Shown here: piece after piece, positions 7,993 to 16,094 of the stretch
How positions within the stretch are numbered: position 1 is the first letter of the stretch
How the letters are laid out: each line of letters starts with the position of its first letter
DNA from: JBIOJM01 sp044450785
Lineage (GTDB): Bacteria; Planctomycetota; Planctomycetia; Isosphaerales; Isosphaeraceae
Direction: 5' to 3'
DNA: 35,402 nt
NCBI GenBank assembly: GCA_044450785.1
Contig: JBIOJM010000067.1
Coordinates: 1-35,402 of the forward strand
The notes under the pieces: model-generated
Seen by the model: only the letters and a program-made list of their open reading frames with translations
Told to the model about the DNA's origin: nothing
Database searches by the model: none
Position numbers and translations under genes: made by a program

Positions 7993-10253
7993 CGCGCGGT
8001 TGGCTCCAGGGCGATCGGTCGATTCGACGAGGATGAGCCTTCAATCGTCTGGGATCGCCGGGGCAGGGGGGCGGAAACGGTCACGTCAGGTGATGATGCA
8101 GTTGCCGGGATGCCGGACGACCCGTCGAGCTCGACCTCGAACGGGCGGCCCAGCCGCAGCGAGTTGATGGTCACCAGGGAACCGCTCGCCACCATCAGAA
8201 ACGCCGCGAGCGCCGGGTTGAGCCAGCCCAGGGCCGCGCACGCCACGCCGACGCTGTTGTAGCCGAAGGCCCAGATGAGGTTCCAGCGGATGACCCGCCG
8301 GGTGCGTCGCGCGAGCTCGATGCTCCAGGGGATCCGGCTCAGGTCGTCTCCCAGCAGGCAAATCGAGGCGGAATCGCGCGACACATCGGTCCCACAACCG
8401 AGGGCGATGCCGACGTCACTGGCCGACAGGGCAGGAGCGTCGTTGATCCCGTCTCCAATCATGGAGACCGGCCCGAAGGCCCGGCGAGCCCGCTCGATCG
8501 CGGCGACTTTCTGAGCCGGCAGCAGCTCGGCCTCGACGACCACGCCGAGCTGCCCGGCGATGATCCGACCGCGCGTCGCGTGATCCCCCGTGAGCACGCC
8601 CACGTCCAGCCGGGCCTGGGTCAGCCAGTGGATCACGGCACGGGCCGCTGGCCGCCATTCTTCGTCGAGAACGAACAGACCGCGCGCCTGACCGTCCCAC
8701 CCCACCAGGGTTACCGGCAGTCCCCGCGACTCGGCATCCCGATGCGCGGACGATAGTCCATGCCCCAGAAGAAAACCTTGCTCCATCAAGAACCGGCTGC
8801 TCCCGAGCACGATCCGCGAGCGCCAGGGCGCCAGCGTCCCGATCGCGCCTTTCCCAGGGACCAGGCGGACGTCCGAAACGTCGTCACTTGGTGCGACCTG
8901 CCGGGCGCGGGCAAATTCGGCGATGGCGTGGGACATGGCATGGGGCGAAACCGCGGCCAGGGCCGCGGCCTGCGCCAGCGTCGTCTCGAGCTGGTCCGCG
9001 TGTTCGAGGACGAACCGCGAGACGGTTGCCGCCCCGGTCGTCAGAGTTCCGGTCTTGTCGAACCGAACCGCGACGATGTCGGCCAGGCGCTCGAGCGCCT
9101 CTCCACTCCGGAACAGGACCCGCTGGCCGGCCGCATTGCCGAGCGCACTCCACACGGCCAGTGGAGCGGCCAGGCCCAAAGCGCACGGGCAGGCGATCAC
9201 AGAAACCGCCAGACCCGCCCAAAGGCCGCGCTCGAGTGAACCGAGGGCCCAGTGAGCCGCGAACGCCAGGAGCGCAACGGCCGAGACAGCCGGTACGAAT
9301 CGGCTCGCGAACCGGTCGGCCAGCCGCTGGTAGCGCCCCTTCGATTCGCGCGCGACGCGAACCATCTCGACCACGCGCGCCAGCGTCCCCCGGTCACCGG
9401 CCTCGGTCACCTGGATGGTCAAATCGCCATCGAGGTTGAGCGTGCCCCCCAGGATTCGATCGCCTGTCTCCTTGAGAACTGGCCGGCTCTCGCCCGTCAG
9501 TACGCGCTCGTCGACCAGGCCGGCATGACGAACGACCCGGCCGTCGGCGGGAAACCGCTCGCCAGGCAGCACGTGCAATCGATCATCGACCATGATCTCC
9601 GCGCGGGGGACTAGCCGCTCCTGACCGTCGCTCACGCGTCGGACCTGATCGGGCAACAGCCTGGTGAGCGCGTCGAGAGCCGCGCCGGCTTTCCGCTTTC
9701 CGGTTGCTTCGAGCCAGCGTCCCAGGGTCGTCAAGACCAGGATGACACAGCCCACCTCGAAATAGATCGGTCCTCGACCCTGGAACACCGAAAGAAACGA
9801 GAAGGCAAAGGCCGCGGCGACGCCTGAGGCCAGCAGCCAGTCGGTCGAGAGGACGCCGCGGCGCAGGCCGTTCCAGGCGTGGTCGAACAAGGGCAAACCG
9901 AGAAAAAGGAGAACCGGTAGTGAAAAGAGCAGGACGATGTAGCGGAAAAGTCCGTTGAGAATGATCGCCAGCGTGGTCGGCGGCTCGGTGGTCGCATAGA
10001 CGTCGGTCGTCCAGAGTGCCATGGTGAACGCCATGACGTTCATCGTGAAGAAGATGGACAGACCCAGGCGGGCGAGCATGGTGCGCGGTACGCCATCTTC
10101 GCCCTGCTCTTCGACGATGGCCGCCGCGATCCGGCATCCCAGGCAGCAGTAGAGCGCCTCGTCCTGATCCGGCGTGGCAGGGCCGCCCCGCCAGCTCGCG
10201 GGCAGAGGCAGCTCGCAGTAGTCACACACCGGTCGCCTCAGTAGGGTGGTCAT
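7989..10253 (-). CDS. ccoI: Copper-transporting P1B-type ATPase, CcoI/FixI-like
   Basis: This 754-aa heavy-metal ATPase would move copper across the inner membrane for assembly of the CuB site of the cbb3 oxidase. The N-terminal zinc-finger-like metal-binding module (C10, C13, C36, C37, C40) is typical of the FixI/CcoI branch. The usual HMA domain that should follow appears to be missing, as the chain passes straight to membrane segments. The core motifs are intact: LTGES actuator loop, CPC in the transmembrane ion path (VIACPCALGLA), DKTGTLT phosphorylation site and GDGINDAPAL hinge. About eight membrane segments are expected. The ATG at 10253 overlaps the stop of the 59-aa gene (ATGA). A Ser-rich tail follows the last segments. 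I am confident of the class; CcoI identity rests on context and the N-terminal cysteines. Confidence 0.92.
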   Translation of the reverse strand: MTTLLRRPVCDYCELPLPASWRGGPATPDQDEALYCCLGCRIAAAIVEEQGEDGVPRTMLARLGLSIFFTMNVMAFTMALWTTDVYATTEPPTTLAIILNGLFRYIVLLFSLPVLLFLGLPLFDHAWNGLRRGVLSTDWLLASGVAAAFAFSFLSVFQGRGPIYFEVGCVILVLTTLGRWLEATGKRKAGAALDALTRLLPDQVRRVSDGQERLVPRAEIMVDDRLHVLPGERFPADGRVVRHAGLVDERVLTGESRPVLKETGDRILGGTLNLDGDLTIQVTEAGDRGTLARVVEMVRVARESKGRYQRLADRFASRFVPAVSAVALLAFAAHWALGSLERGLWAGLAVSVIACPCALGLAAPLAVWSALGNAAGQRVLFRSGEALERLADIVAVRFDKTGTLTTGAATVSRFVLEHADQLETTLAQAAALAAVSPHAMSHAIAEFARARQVAPSDDVSDVRLVPGKGAIGTLAPWRSRIVLGSSRFLMEQGFLLGHGLSSAHRDAESRGLPVTLVGWDGQARGLFVLDEEWRPAARAVIHWLTQARLDVGVLTGDHATRGRIIAGQLGVVVEAELLPAQKVAAIERARRAFGPVSMIGDGINDAPALSASDVGIALGCGTDVSRDSASICLLGDDLSRIPWSIELARRTRRVIRWNLIWAFGYNSVGVACAALGWLNPALAAFLMVASGSLVTINSLRLGRPFEVELDGSSGIPATASSPDVTVSAPLPRRSQTIEGSSSSNRPIALEPTAR

Positions 10254-10429
10254 GGCGGGGCGAGGAGCTCGGTCTGGAGCGCCGGCAGGAGCCAGATCAC
10301 GACGTAGGCAATGGCGCCGCACCAGAACAGGATCCAGAGCGCTCTCACGAACCAGGGGATCGCATTGCCCGTGTAATAGTGATACGTGTTTTCTTCTTCA
10401 GCAGTCGTCTTTTCAACAACCTGGGCCAT
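10250..10429 (-). CDS. 59-aa single-pass membrane protein; possible split CcoP anchor or CcoQ
   Basis: This short gene lies between the 109-aa protein and the ATPase. The protein has a polar N-terminus, then YHYYTGNAIPWFVRALW, and one membrane helix (about residues 26-50), ending LLAPP. The N-A-I-P-W-F run before the helix resembles the NPLPRWW stretch preceding the first helix of CcoP. It could be a free-standing CcoP anchor or a CcoQ/FixQ-like subunit. It has no haem motif. GAGGGA lies about 9 nt before the ATG at 10429. The stop overlaps the ATPase start by 4 nt, which strongly supports real translation. Confidence 0.75.
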   Translation of the reverse strand: MAQVVEKTTAEEENTYHYYTGNAIPWFVRALWILFWCGAIAYVVIWLLPALQTELLAPP

Positions 10430-10495
10430 GAGCAGAGTTCCCTCGGGAGGGTCAGACCTGGACCGGGCCGGCTCCTCCCCTGGTGGCGCGTTTGA

Positions 10496-10825
10496 TCAAT
10501 ACCAGGCCAGATCCTCGCCATCTTCCACGTCGAGCTGCCGCTCATTCTCGAGCATCGTGTACTTGGGCTGCTCGATGTCGCGAAACATTCCGTGGCCGAT
10601 GGCCCAGCAAAACAGAAAGAAGAAACCGATGCTCGCCAAAAGATAATTCACGATGGGAGTGATGGCGAAGACGCCATCGACTTCCCCGCGATAGATCAGG
10701 ATAAACTCCCGGAACTTGTTGGCGAACCCCAGGAAGCTGGGGATCAGGATGACCAGTGCGAAGATGATTGTCGTCACGACCTGCGATCGTCGGGTCGACC
10801 CGCGACGGGGCATATTCTCTTTCAT
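10496..10825 (-). CDS. 109-aa two-helix membrane protein of the cbb3 operon
   Basis: The protein has a short basic N-terminus, two membrane helices (about residues 16-37 and 59-80) and an acidic tail ending EDGEDLAWY. It has no cysteine pair or haem motif, so it is not CcoP. Its start is fixed by AAGGAGG 7 nt upstream and by an ATGA overlap with the end of ccoO at 10822-10825. I do not recognise the family. Placement directly after ccoO, where ccoQ/ccoP normally sit, suggests an accessory or structural subunit of this oxidase. Confidence 0.82.
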   Translation of the reverse strand: MKENMPRRGSTRRSQVVTTIIFALVILIPSFLGFANKFREFILIYRGEVDGVFAITPIVNYLLASIGFFFLFCWAIGHGMFRDIEQPKYTMLENERQLDVEDGEDLAWY

Positions 10826-11529
10826 CGTCTGGCCTCCTTCTGCTGGGCTAGAGCGCCTGAGACAGCCGACGGCTGGAAGTCTTCGTAGTAAGGGTAGCTT
10901 TCGAGCCACGATCCCAGCCACTGCACGTAGGTGATCAGAGCGAGCGCTCTCTTGTTGGGCTTGTCAGGCGAGCCATTGAAGAGCCAAGGGTATTCGGGCA
11001 TGGGAGAGCCTTCGGAGAGCAAGGTCGGCTGGAAGAAGTGAACCGCGTGCCAGTCGTTGGAGTGCCGGCCCCCCTCGCGGCTCAGGTCGGGACCAACGCG
11101 TCTGGTCCCGAACATCACGGGACGTTGCAGCTCGTTCTGGTATTCCTCGGTCTTGGAGACCGGCCCCCACCGCCGTTCCTCGTTCGAGACCGGACGGACG
11201 AACTGGCTGTGGCAGTGCCAGCAGCCTTCCCCCACGTAGATCTTGCGGCCGTCCTTGAGAGCTTGCCGGCAGTTCTCGTTGAGCCATTGTTCGCGTTTGG
11301 CCGCGTCCTGGGGAGGGGGACCGTAGACTGCGCTGAAGCTGTCGGGAAACCGTCTCGCCAGGTCTTCGAACTGGAACCGGAGGTTGCCGTTCTTCTCGAG
11401 CAGCTTCTCGACGCTCTGTTCCGGCAAGTGGCGATACATCATGATCGGCACGACCGCATTCGACAGGAACGCGAGGGCAAAAAAACCAAGGCCCGCGATG
11501 AAGAAGACACCCGTTTTGGTCTCCAGCAT
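10822..11529 (-). CDS. ccoO: cbb3-type cytochrome c oxidase subunit II (monohaem cytochrome c)
   Basis: This 235-aa protein has one N-terminal membrane helix (about residues 8-30) and a periplasmic domain. That domain carries a single c-type haem site CWHCH (C103, C106, H107) and a downstream GSPMPEYPWLF segment supplying the likely axial methionine. It passes electrons from the donor cytochromes to CcoN. The flanking SQFVRPV and RRVGPDLSREGGRHSNDWH motifs are diagnostic for CcoO/FixO. The start at 11529 is preferred because AAGGA lies upstream and the helix starts immediately after; the open frame continues 25 codons further up without similarity. It follows ccoN by 58 nt and overlaps the next gene by 4 nt. 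Confidence 0.93.
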   Translation of the reverse strand: MLETKTGVFFIAGLGFFALAFLSNAVVPIMMYRHLPEQSVEKLLEKNGNLRFQFEDLARRFPDSFSAVYGPPPQDAAKREQWLNENCRQALKDGRKIYVGEGCWHCHSQFVRPVSNEERRWGPVSKTEEYQNELQRPVMFGTRRVGPDLSREGGRHSNDWHAVHFFQPTLLSEGSPMPEYPWLFNGSPDKPNKRALALITYVQWLGSWLESYPYYEDFQPSAVSGALAQQKEARR

Positions 11530-11587
11530 GGGTAATGATTCCTTGATGGGAAGCGAGTGACCTGGAATGAGCCTTGTTTTAGGGCGA

Positions 11588-12970
11588 TCAAGCGCTGGCG
11601 GCAAGCTGGCGCTGGCCCACGCGAGCCGACACCACGGTCCCGACGATATTGACGGCGAAGACGAGAAATCCCAGGAACATGAGCAACCCCGCCACCAGCC
11701 GCACGACCCAGTAGGGGATGGAGAGGTCGATCGAGACGTCCCATGGCAGGAGCGAAGACCAGGATAACCCCTGGAACACGCCCAGAATGATCAGGTCGAA
11801 CGACATCACAGCGATGCCGATCGTCGAGAGCCAGTAATGCCACTCGAGAAGCCGCTGGCTATACCAGGGGGTCTTGAGCAGCCGGGGGATCAAGTAAGTC
11901 ATGACCCCCAACTGCCACATGGCGAAGACGCCGAACATCACCATGTGAGCGTGGCCGACGACCCAGTCCGTAAAATGGATGAGCGCCTGAAACGTGAGGG
12001 TCGTCTGGAATGCGCACTGCAAGCACGTCAGAAAGTAGAACACGATGCCGGTGTAGAGCCAGCGAATCGGCAGGTTTGTGGTCAGCGCCTCGGTTGACCC
12101 GCGGATGGTTGCGTGAAAATTGACGATCACCGTCAACACGACCAGCTCCACCGCGATCGTCGAGATGACCGCCCCGTACTGGAGGAACATGGGGATCGGG
12201 GTGTAGAGGAAGTGGTGGATCCCGGTCAGAGGATAGAAAAATGCCAGCCCCCAGAACCCAACCAGCGAAAGCCCATGGCTCCAGATCGGCTTCTTGAGCA
12301 TGATCGGCACGAAGTAGTACATCGTTCCCCAGCCGAGTGGGGTGACGAAGAGCCCGACCAGGTCGTGGATGAACAGGCCGCCGACCGCGCCGGCGCCGGT
12401 GCCCGACACGAAATACTGAGGGATGAAGTTTCCCATCGCATAGGTCAGGAACGTCCAGACGAACGCGGCCAGGAAGTACCACAGGGACACATAGAGCGGC
12501 CCGCTGGTCCTGGCGATCGGCGCCACGAAGTTGATCGCGACCAGGAGCAGTCCGGCCAGTGCGATCGGGTCGATCCAGACGGGCGTCTCGCCCCACTCCA
12601 ATCCTTGTGCCTCCCCGAGGAGGATCCCGATCGCCGTTGCAATGACGACCGCTTGCCAGGCGAAGAAGATTGCGTAGGACAGGCGGCGGTCGAGAACCGG
12701 CTTCAATGTCAATCGCGGGACGGCCCAGTGCAGGATCCCCAAGAAAGCGTTGGCCAGAAAACCGTAGGCGATCGCGTTGGTGTGGATCATCCGCCAACGG
12801 CCCGGCGAGAACAGCTCGATCCCCTTGAGGGGATTCATCCGCGTCAACTGGATCGCCATCAAGATGCCGCCGAGCATCGAAGCGAACATGAACGTCAGGG
12901 CGGCCACGAAATACCAGAAAACCAGCCGTTCATCGACCAGCTCTTCGTGGCGAGGCAGTTCCCGTTCCAA
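11588..12970 (-). CDS. ccoN: cbb3-type cytochrome c oxidase catalytic subunit I
   Basis: This protein of about 460 aa has roughly twelve membrane helices and reduces O2 to water while pumping protons. The haem and copper ligands are recognisable: the early-helix His (MIHTNAIAYGF), the CuB region (GIHHFLYTPIPMF) and the paired His of the haem b/b3 helix (VVGHAHMVMFGVFAMW). I prefer the TTG at 12970, which has GAGGGA 7 nt upstream and begins MERELPRHEELVDERLVFW. The frame is open to a TTG at 13048, which would add 26 residues without similarity. The length is usual for CcoN. It lies between the 221-aa membrane protein and ccoO on the same strand. Confidence 0.93.
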   Translation of the reverse strand: MERELPRHEELVDERLVFWYFVAALTFMFASMLGGILMAIQLTRMNPLKGIELFSPGRWRMIHTNAIAYGFLANAFLGILHWAVPRLTLKPVLDRRLSYAIFFAWQAVVIATAIGILLGEAQGLEWGETPVWIDPIALAGLLLVAINFVAPIARTSGPLYVSLWYFLAAFVWTFLTYAMGNFIPQYFVSGTGAGAVGGLFIHDLVGLFVTPLGWGTMYYFVPIMLKKPIWSHGLSLVGFWGLAFFYPLTGIHHFLYTPIPMFLQYGAVISTIAVELVVLTVIVNFHATIRGSTEALTTNLPIRWLYTGIVFYFLTCLQCAFQTTLTFQALIHFTDWVVGHAHMVMFGVFAMWQLGVMTYLIPRLLKTPWYSQRLLEWHYWLSTIGIAVMSFDLIILGVFQGLSWSSLLPWDVSIDLSIPYWVVRLVAGLLMFLGFLVFAVNIVGTVVSARVGQRQLAASA

Positions 12971-13058
12971 GGTTTTTCCCTCACTCTTTCCGTGCCAGAT
13001 GGATGACTGGGGCGCTGGGCGATTCCTCACGAACCAAGGCAAGAACAATCGTCGCGTC

Positions 13059-13724
13059 TCAGGCGGCCTTCAGGTCCTTCGCCCTCCGATAGGGAGCGTA
13101 CTCGCCGAGAGGATAGAGTAGAGCGATGGTCCAGCCGAACACCAGATGGGTCGCCGCCGCGACCCACCAGGGGAGGTAGCTCGGATTGGTGATCCAGTTT
13201 CCAGGATCACCGCCGATCAAGAGCGGCTGCAACCACGACAGAACGGCGTAGAAGTTGAACCCCCAGATGGCCAGGGAGACGACGCTCGCCACGGCGAGTC
13301 GCATGATGAGACCGCTCTTGGCGGCGAACCGGGCGAGCGCCAGGTAGACCGGGATCCCCAGCAGCATGCCCGTCGCGAGGTACAGGCAGCAGCCGAAGGC
13401 CAGAATCACTCCATCGCCGACGGCGTATCCGGTTTGACCGGGGCCGGTCAATTGAAGGGCCCGTTCGCCCAGGGGGAAGGTCAGATAAACTCGGATCAGC
13501 TCGAGCGGAGTCTTGCCGGCGATGGGGGCGCCGATCACGTTGAAGAGCAGGCTTGCGATGGCGCCGAAGATTCCCAGCAAGAAGCCGGCCGTCGCATAGT
13601 AGGCCGTGTAGTAGCTCGTGGCATGCCAGACTCTCTCGGCTTGCTCCGAAGTGACTTCGGCTTCGAGCTGCCTGATTTGCGCCCGGATCCGTTCGAGTTC
13701 CTGTCGTCTGGTGTGGGCGTCCAT
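13059..13724 (-). CDS. Polytopic membrane protein of the cbb3 operon, unknown function
   Basis: This 221-aa protein starts with a charged coiled-coil-like stretch (residues 5-32: RRQELERIRAQIRQLEAEV). It then has about five membrane helices (roughly 44-68, 100-128, 128-150, 158-182, 186-210). Conserved-looking aromatic loops include SWLQPLLIGG and PSYLPWWVAAATHLVFGW. I do not recognise a named family. It sits 16 nt after the dihaem cytochrome gene and just before ccoN, so it is part of the oxidase transcription unit. A role as quinol- or cytochrome-docking or assembly factor is speculative. No clear ribosome site precedes its ATG, which fits translational coupling. Confidence 0.85.
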   Translation of the reverse strand: MDAHTRRQELERIRAQIRQLEAEVTSEQAERVWHATSYYTAYYATAGFLLGIFGAIASLLFNVIGAPIAGKTPLELIRVYLTFPLGERALQLTGPGQTGYAVGDGVILAFGCCLYLATGMLLGIPVYLALARFAAKSGLIMRLAVASVVSLAIWGFNFYAVLSWLQPLLIGGDPGNWITNPSYLPWWVAAATHLVFGWTIALLYPLGEYAPYRRAKDLKAA

Positions 13725-13740
13725 GGGAGGAGCTACCGTT

Positions 13741-14853
13741 CTAGCGCTGGGCGACGTTTCGCGGTGACTCGGACGTTAACCCGTGGTCGGTGGCCCCGGC
13801 GTGGGCCGACTTCGTATTCGCCGTGGTCGTGGGCTTGACGCCGGGCAATGGCTTGAGGATTCCCTGCTCCAGCAACCCGGAATCGGGGATCTTGCCGAGC
13901 CGGCGAGAGTCAGCGATCTCGAGCACATAACCGACGAGGACCCAGATTGTCTGCGGCTCCTTCTGGAGCGCGGCATGGTGCGACGGCATCGGGGTCCCGT
14001 TGATGCCGGCATCGATGTGGCGGTAGATGTCCAGCGGTTCGGTCCCGCCGCGAAGCATGCCGGAGGTCAGGTCAGCCGCCTTGGTTGGGTTGCCCCAGGC
14101 GTCGACGCCGACGTTCGTCACCATCTGGCCGCGGCCGTCGTCACCGTGACACTGGGCGCACGCGAGGCTCAGAAAGGATTTTTTCCCCTGCTCGAGCAGA
14201 GCGTTCGTGAATTGCGGCATCGGCGTCGTCGGGTAGACGATCTGTCCGCGGGCCTGGTCCCAACGAGTCAGGATCGTGGCGACCATCTCAGGAACTCGTG
14301 ACGATTCGATCGACTCGCTAAACTCGGCTTCCTCGGCCAACTGCGCTTCAAGCTCGCCGCGATGGGTCAGAGTCAAAACGTAGTCGACCACCGCCTCCTG
14401 GTCCTTGGGCGCCAGCAGGCCAAACGACGGCATCGAGGTCCCACGGATTCCTCGCCGTACCGTGCGGATCAAGTCCTCGCGAAGCGGCTTCGCCCCATAA
14501 GTCGTCGAGGTAAACTTGAAAATCCCGGGCCGGTAGTCGCGGGGCTTCGGAATCATGTAGGCTGTCGCCGCGCCGTTGCCATCGCCCGTCACACCGTGGC
14601 ACTGGACACAATATCGCGTGAAGACCAGGGCGCCGTGTTTCAAGTGGGCCGTCGACAGTTGGGGGCTGCCGAGAAGCTTGGGTGCTTGCGGAGTGCCGCA
14701 ATGGTCTCTGAGAATGGAGACGATCTGAGTTTGAAACTCCGGCTTGAGCTTCTGGACCTGCTGGCTGGATGAATAACTGAGGTCAGGTTGACGTGAACAA
14801 CCGACGGAAACGCATGTCAGAACGATCGCACCGAACGCAAACCTGTCCGTCAC
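13741..14853 (-). CDS. Dihaem c-type cytochrome lipoprotein, probable CcoP replacement
   Basis: This 370-aa exported protein has a short hydrophobic N-terminus ending in a lipobox-like VSVGC (C19), so it is probably a lipid-anchored periplasmic cytochrome. Two cytochrome c domains each carry one haem site: CVQCH (C82-H86) with likely axial Met in TSMPSF (M141), and CAQCH (C232-H236) with a later NGTPMPSHH Met. A GTG start with AAGGA about 6 nt upstream fits. It is the first gene of the cbb3 operon, which lacks a normal CcoP. CcoP is also a dihaem protein, so this is the most likely functional substitute. It could instead be a soluble electron donor. Confidence 0.88.
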   Translation of the reverse strand: MTDRFAFGAIVLTCVSVGCSRQPDLSYSSSQQVQKLKPEFQTQIVSILRDHCGTPQAPKLLGSPQLSTAHLKHGALVFTRYCVQCHGVTGDGNGAATAYMIPKPRDYRPGIFKFTSTTYGAKPLREDLIRTVRRGIRGTSMPSFGLLAPKDQEAVVDYVLTLTHRGELEAQLAEEAEFSESIESSRVPEMVATILTRWDQARGQIVYPTTPMPQFTNALLEQGKKSFLSLACAQCHGDDGRGQMVTNVGVDAWGNPTKAADLTSGMLRGGTEPLDIYRHIDAGINGTPMPSHHAALQKEPQTIWVLVGYVLEIADSRRLGKIPDSGLLEQGILKPLPGVKPTTTANTKSAHAGATDHGLTSESPRNVAQR

Positions 14854-14984
14854 GGTTGTTCCTTGCGGCTGAAAAGGCGGGTGTTATGGATTGGGGAAAC
14901 TGTTTCGAGACTGAGCAACGAGAGCGGTGAAAAGAGAAAATAGCGTGCGTTTCCAACGATTGCAAGACTCAATTGAAGACAACC
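14854..14984. promoter_or_regulatory. Divergent intergenic region with likely promoter of the cbb3 operon
   Basis: This 131-bp gap separates the leftward oxidase operon from the rightward DUF4405-like gene, so promoters for both should lie here. It is more AT-rich than its neighbours (stretches such as gtgaaaagagaaaatagcg). I found no clear FNR box (TTGAT-N4-ATCAA) or strong -35/-10 pair, so no specific site is claimed. Confidence 0.45.
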
Positions 14985-15470
14985 ATGACGACCACGCCGA
15001 CCGGTCCGGATCCAAGAGACGAGCTCACGGCGGTTGCGGTATCGACCCGCGAGATCGACAGCCAATCCAAGGGCCGGCGGCGACTTTCCGTGACCGTCGT
15101 CAACTTCTGGCTCGATGCCATGCTGCTGTTCCTGCTCTTCGTGCAGGGCTTGTTATCGGCGATCCTCCAATTCGTCTTTCCCGACCCCACCATCGCCGAC
15201 GGTTGGACCCTGTGGGGCTTGACCTACGATCAATGGCACGACGTGCAGTTCGGCAGCCTCTGTCTGCTTGCGTTCGGAGTTTTGATTCATGTCATGATGC
15301 ATTGGAACTGGGTGTGTTCCGTGATCGCGACCCAGATCGTGCGAACCCGCGGGCGTCCCGATGAAGCGATGCAAACCATCTACGGGGTGGCGACATTGAT
15401 CGTCATCTTGCATGTGATCGCCGCGGGCGTCATCGCCGCCATGCTGTGCGTGCGCCGGCCGCCGCTCTGA
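14985..15470 (+). CDS. DUF4405-like membrane protein (cytochrome b-like fold)
   Basis: This 161-aa protein has a polar N-terminus of about 30 residues, then about three or four membrane helices. VVNFWLDAMLLFLLFVQGL begins the first, and FGVLIHVMMHWNWVCSVI holds two histidines spaced as in DUF4405/haem-b-type helical bundles. A further His lies in QWHDVQFG and another in ILHVIAAG. These suggest possible haem binding, but this is inferred. ATG 14985 is used; a TTG four codons upstream is possible. It is divergent from the cbb3 operon and converges on the truncated hydrolase, with which its 3' end overlaps. Confidence 0.75.
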   Translation: MTTTPTGPDPRDELTAVAVSTREIDSQSKGRRRLSVTVVNFWLDAMLLFLLFVQGLLSAILQFVFPDPTIADGWTLWGLTYDQWHDVQFGSLCLLAFGVLIHVMMHWNWVCSVIATQIVRTRGRPDEAMQTIYGVATLIVILHVIAAGVIAAMLCVRRPPL

Positions 15471-16072
15471 TCTGAACAGCGTGAGACGGGATCCCGCTGA
15501 GTCTTACGCCCGGCCGCCGCCTCCGCCGCGAACCTGCGGAAACCCACCATCTTGGAGGGATCAATTCGCCGCTGGGCGGGGTCTCCGATGTAACCGGCGT
15601 AGAGCGAGTCGGCCAGGATCAGGCCATCGATCCGCGCGAAGTGTTCCGGGATCGCCAGCAGCTCACGAACTCCGCCAAATCCGGCGCTGAAGGAGCTGAT
15701 GAACACGCGGCCAATCTTGGGATCGTCGCCGGGCCAGGCATTCGCGATGGCCGCCCGGCTCTTTTCGAGCAAGCGGGGAAACAGAGCCGGATCACAGAAG
15801 GGCTGAGTGTAGACCGAGGAAAGGCCGTTGCGGTTGAAGACGACCAGGGGGCCTTGCCAGCCGGACTCAGCCAAGGCTTTCTCGACCGCCGGCGCGGCCC
15901 CGTGCATGTGGAGAATGATGTCGGCCCGACCTGCTCGTGGCCGGTATCCGTCGGGTAAGACGAGCGTTGCCCCGCCCAGGTCGATGCGTCGAGCAGGGAT
16001 TTCCGAGCCCCCGACCGGCGCGATCAGCACGGTCAGGACGAGTGAAGTCAGTGGAATCATCGATTGTTGCAT
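15380..16072 (-). pseudogene. Alpha/beta hydrolase, C-terminal truncation
   Basis: This secreted alpha/beta hydrolase-like protein has signal peptide MIPLTSLVLTVLIAPVGG, a beta-strand/HG motif (IILHMHGAAPAVEKAL) and a nucleophile elbow around FISSFSAGFGG that keeps the serine. The family pattern runs to MVGFRRFAAEAAAGRK (near 15506). It then stops and is replaced by a tail (TQRDPVSRC onward) translated from the opposite strand of the DUF4405-like gene. The catalytic His normally lies in the missing part, so the enzyme should be inactive. A deletion that fused the two convergent loci is the likely cause. ATG 16072 or 16060 can start it. It follows the ThiS-like gene by 22 nt. Confidence 0.6.
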
Positions 16073-16094
16073 TCCGAGTGGACTGCTACACCCG

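Noticed and set aside
12113..13006. Long rightward open frame opposite ccoN
   Set aside because: It is antisense to a strongly supported gene, highly charged and of low complexity, as expected for a high-GC shadow frame.
14854..14984. FNR/ANR box for oxygen control of the cbb3 operon
   Set aside because: I looked for TTGAT-N4-ATCAA and found no good match.
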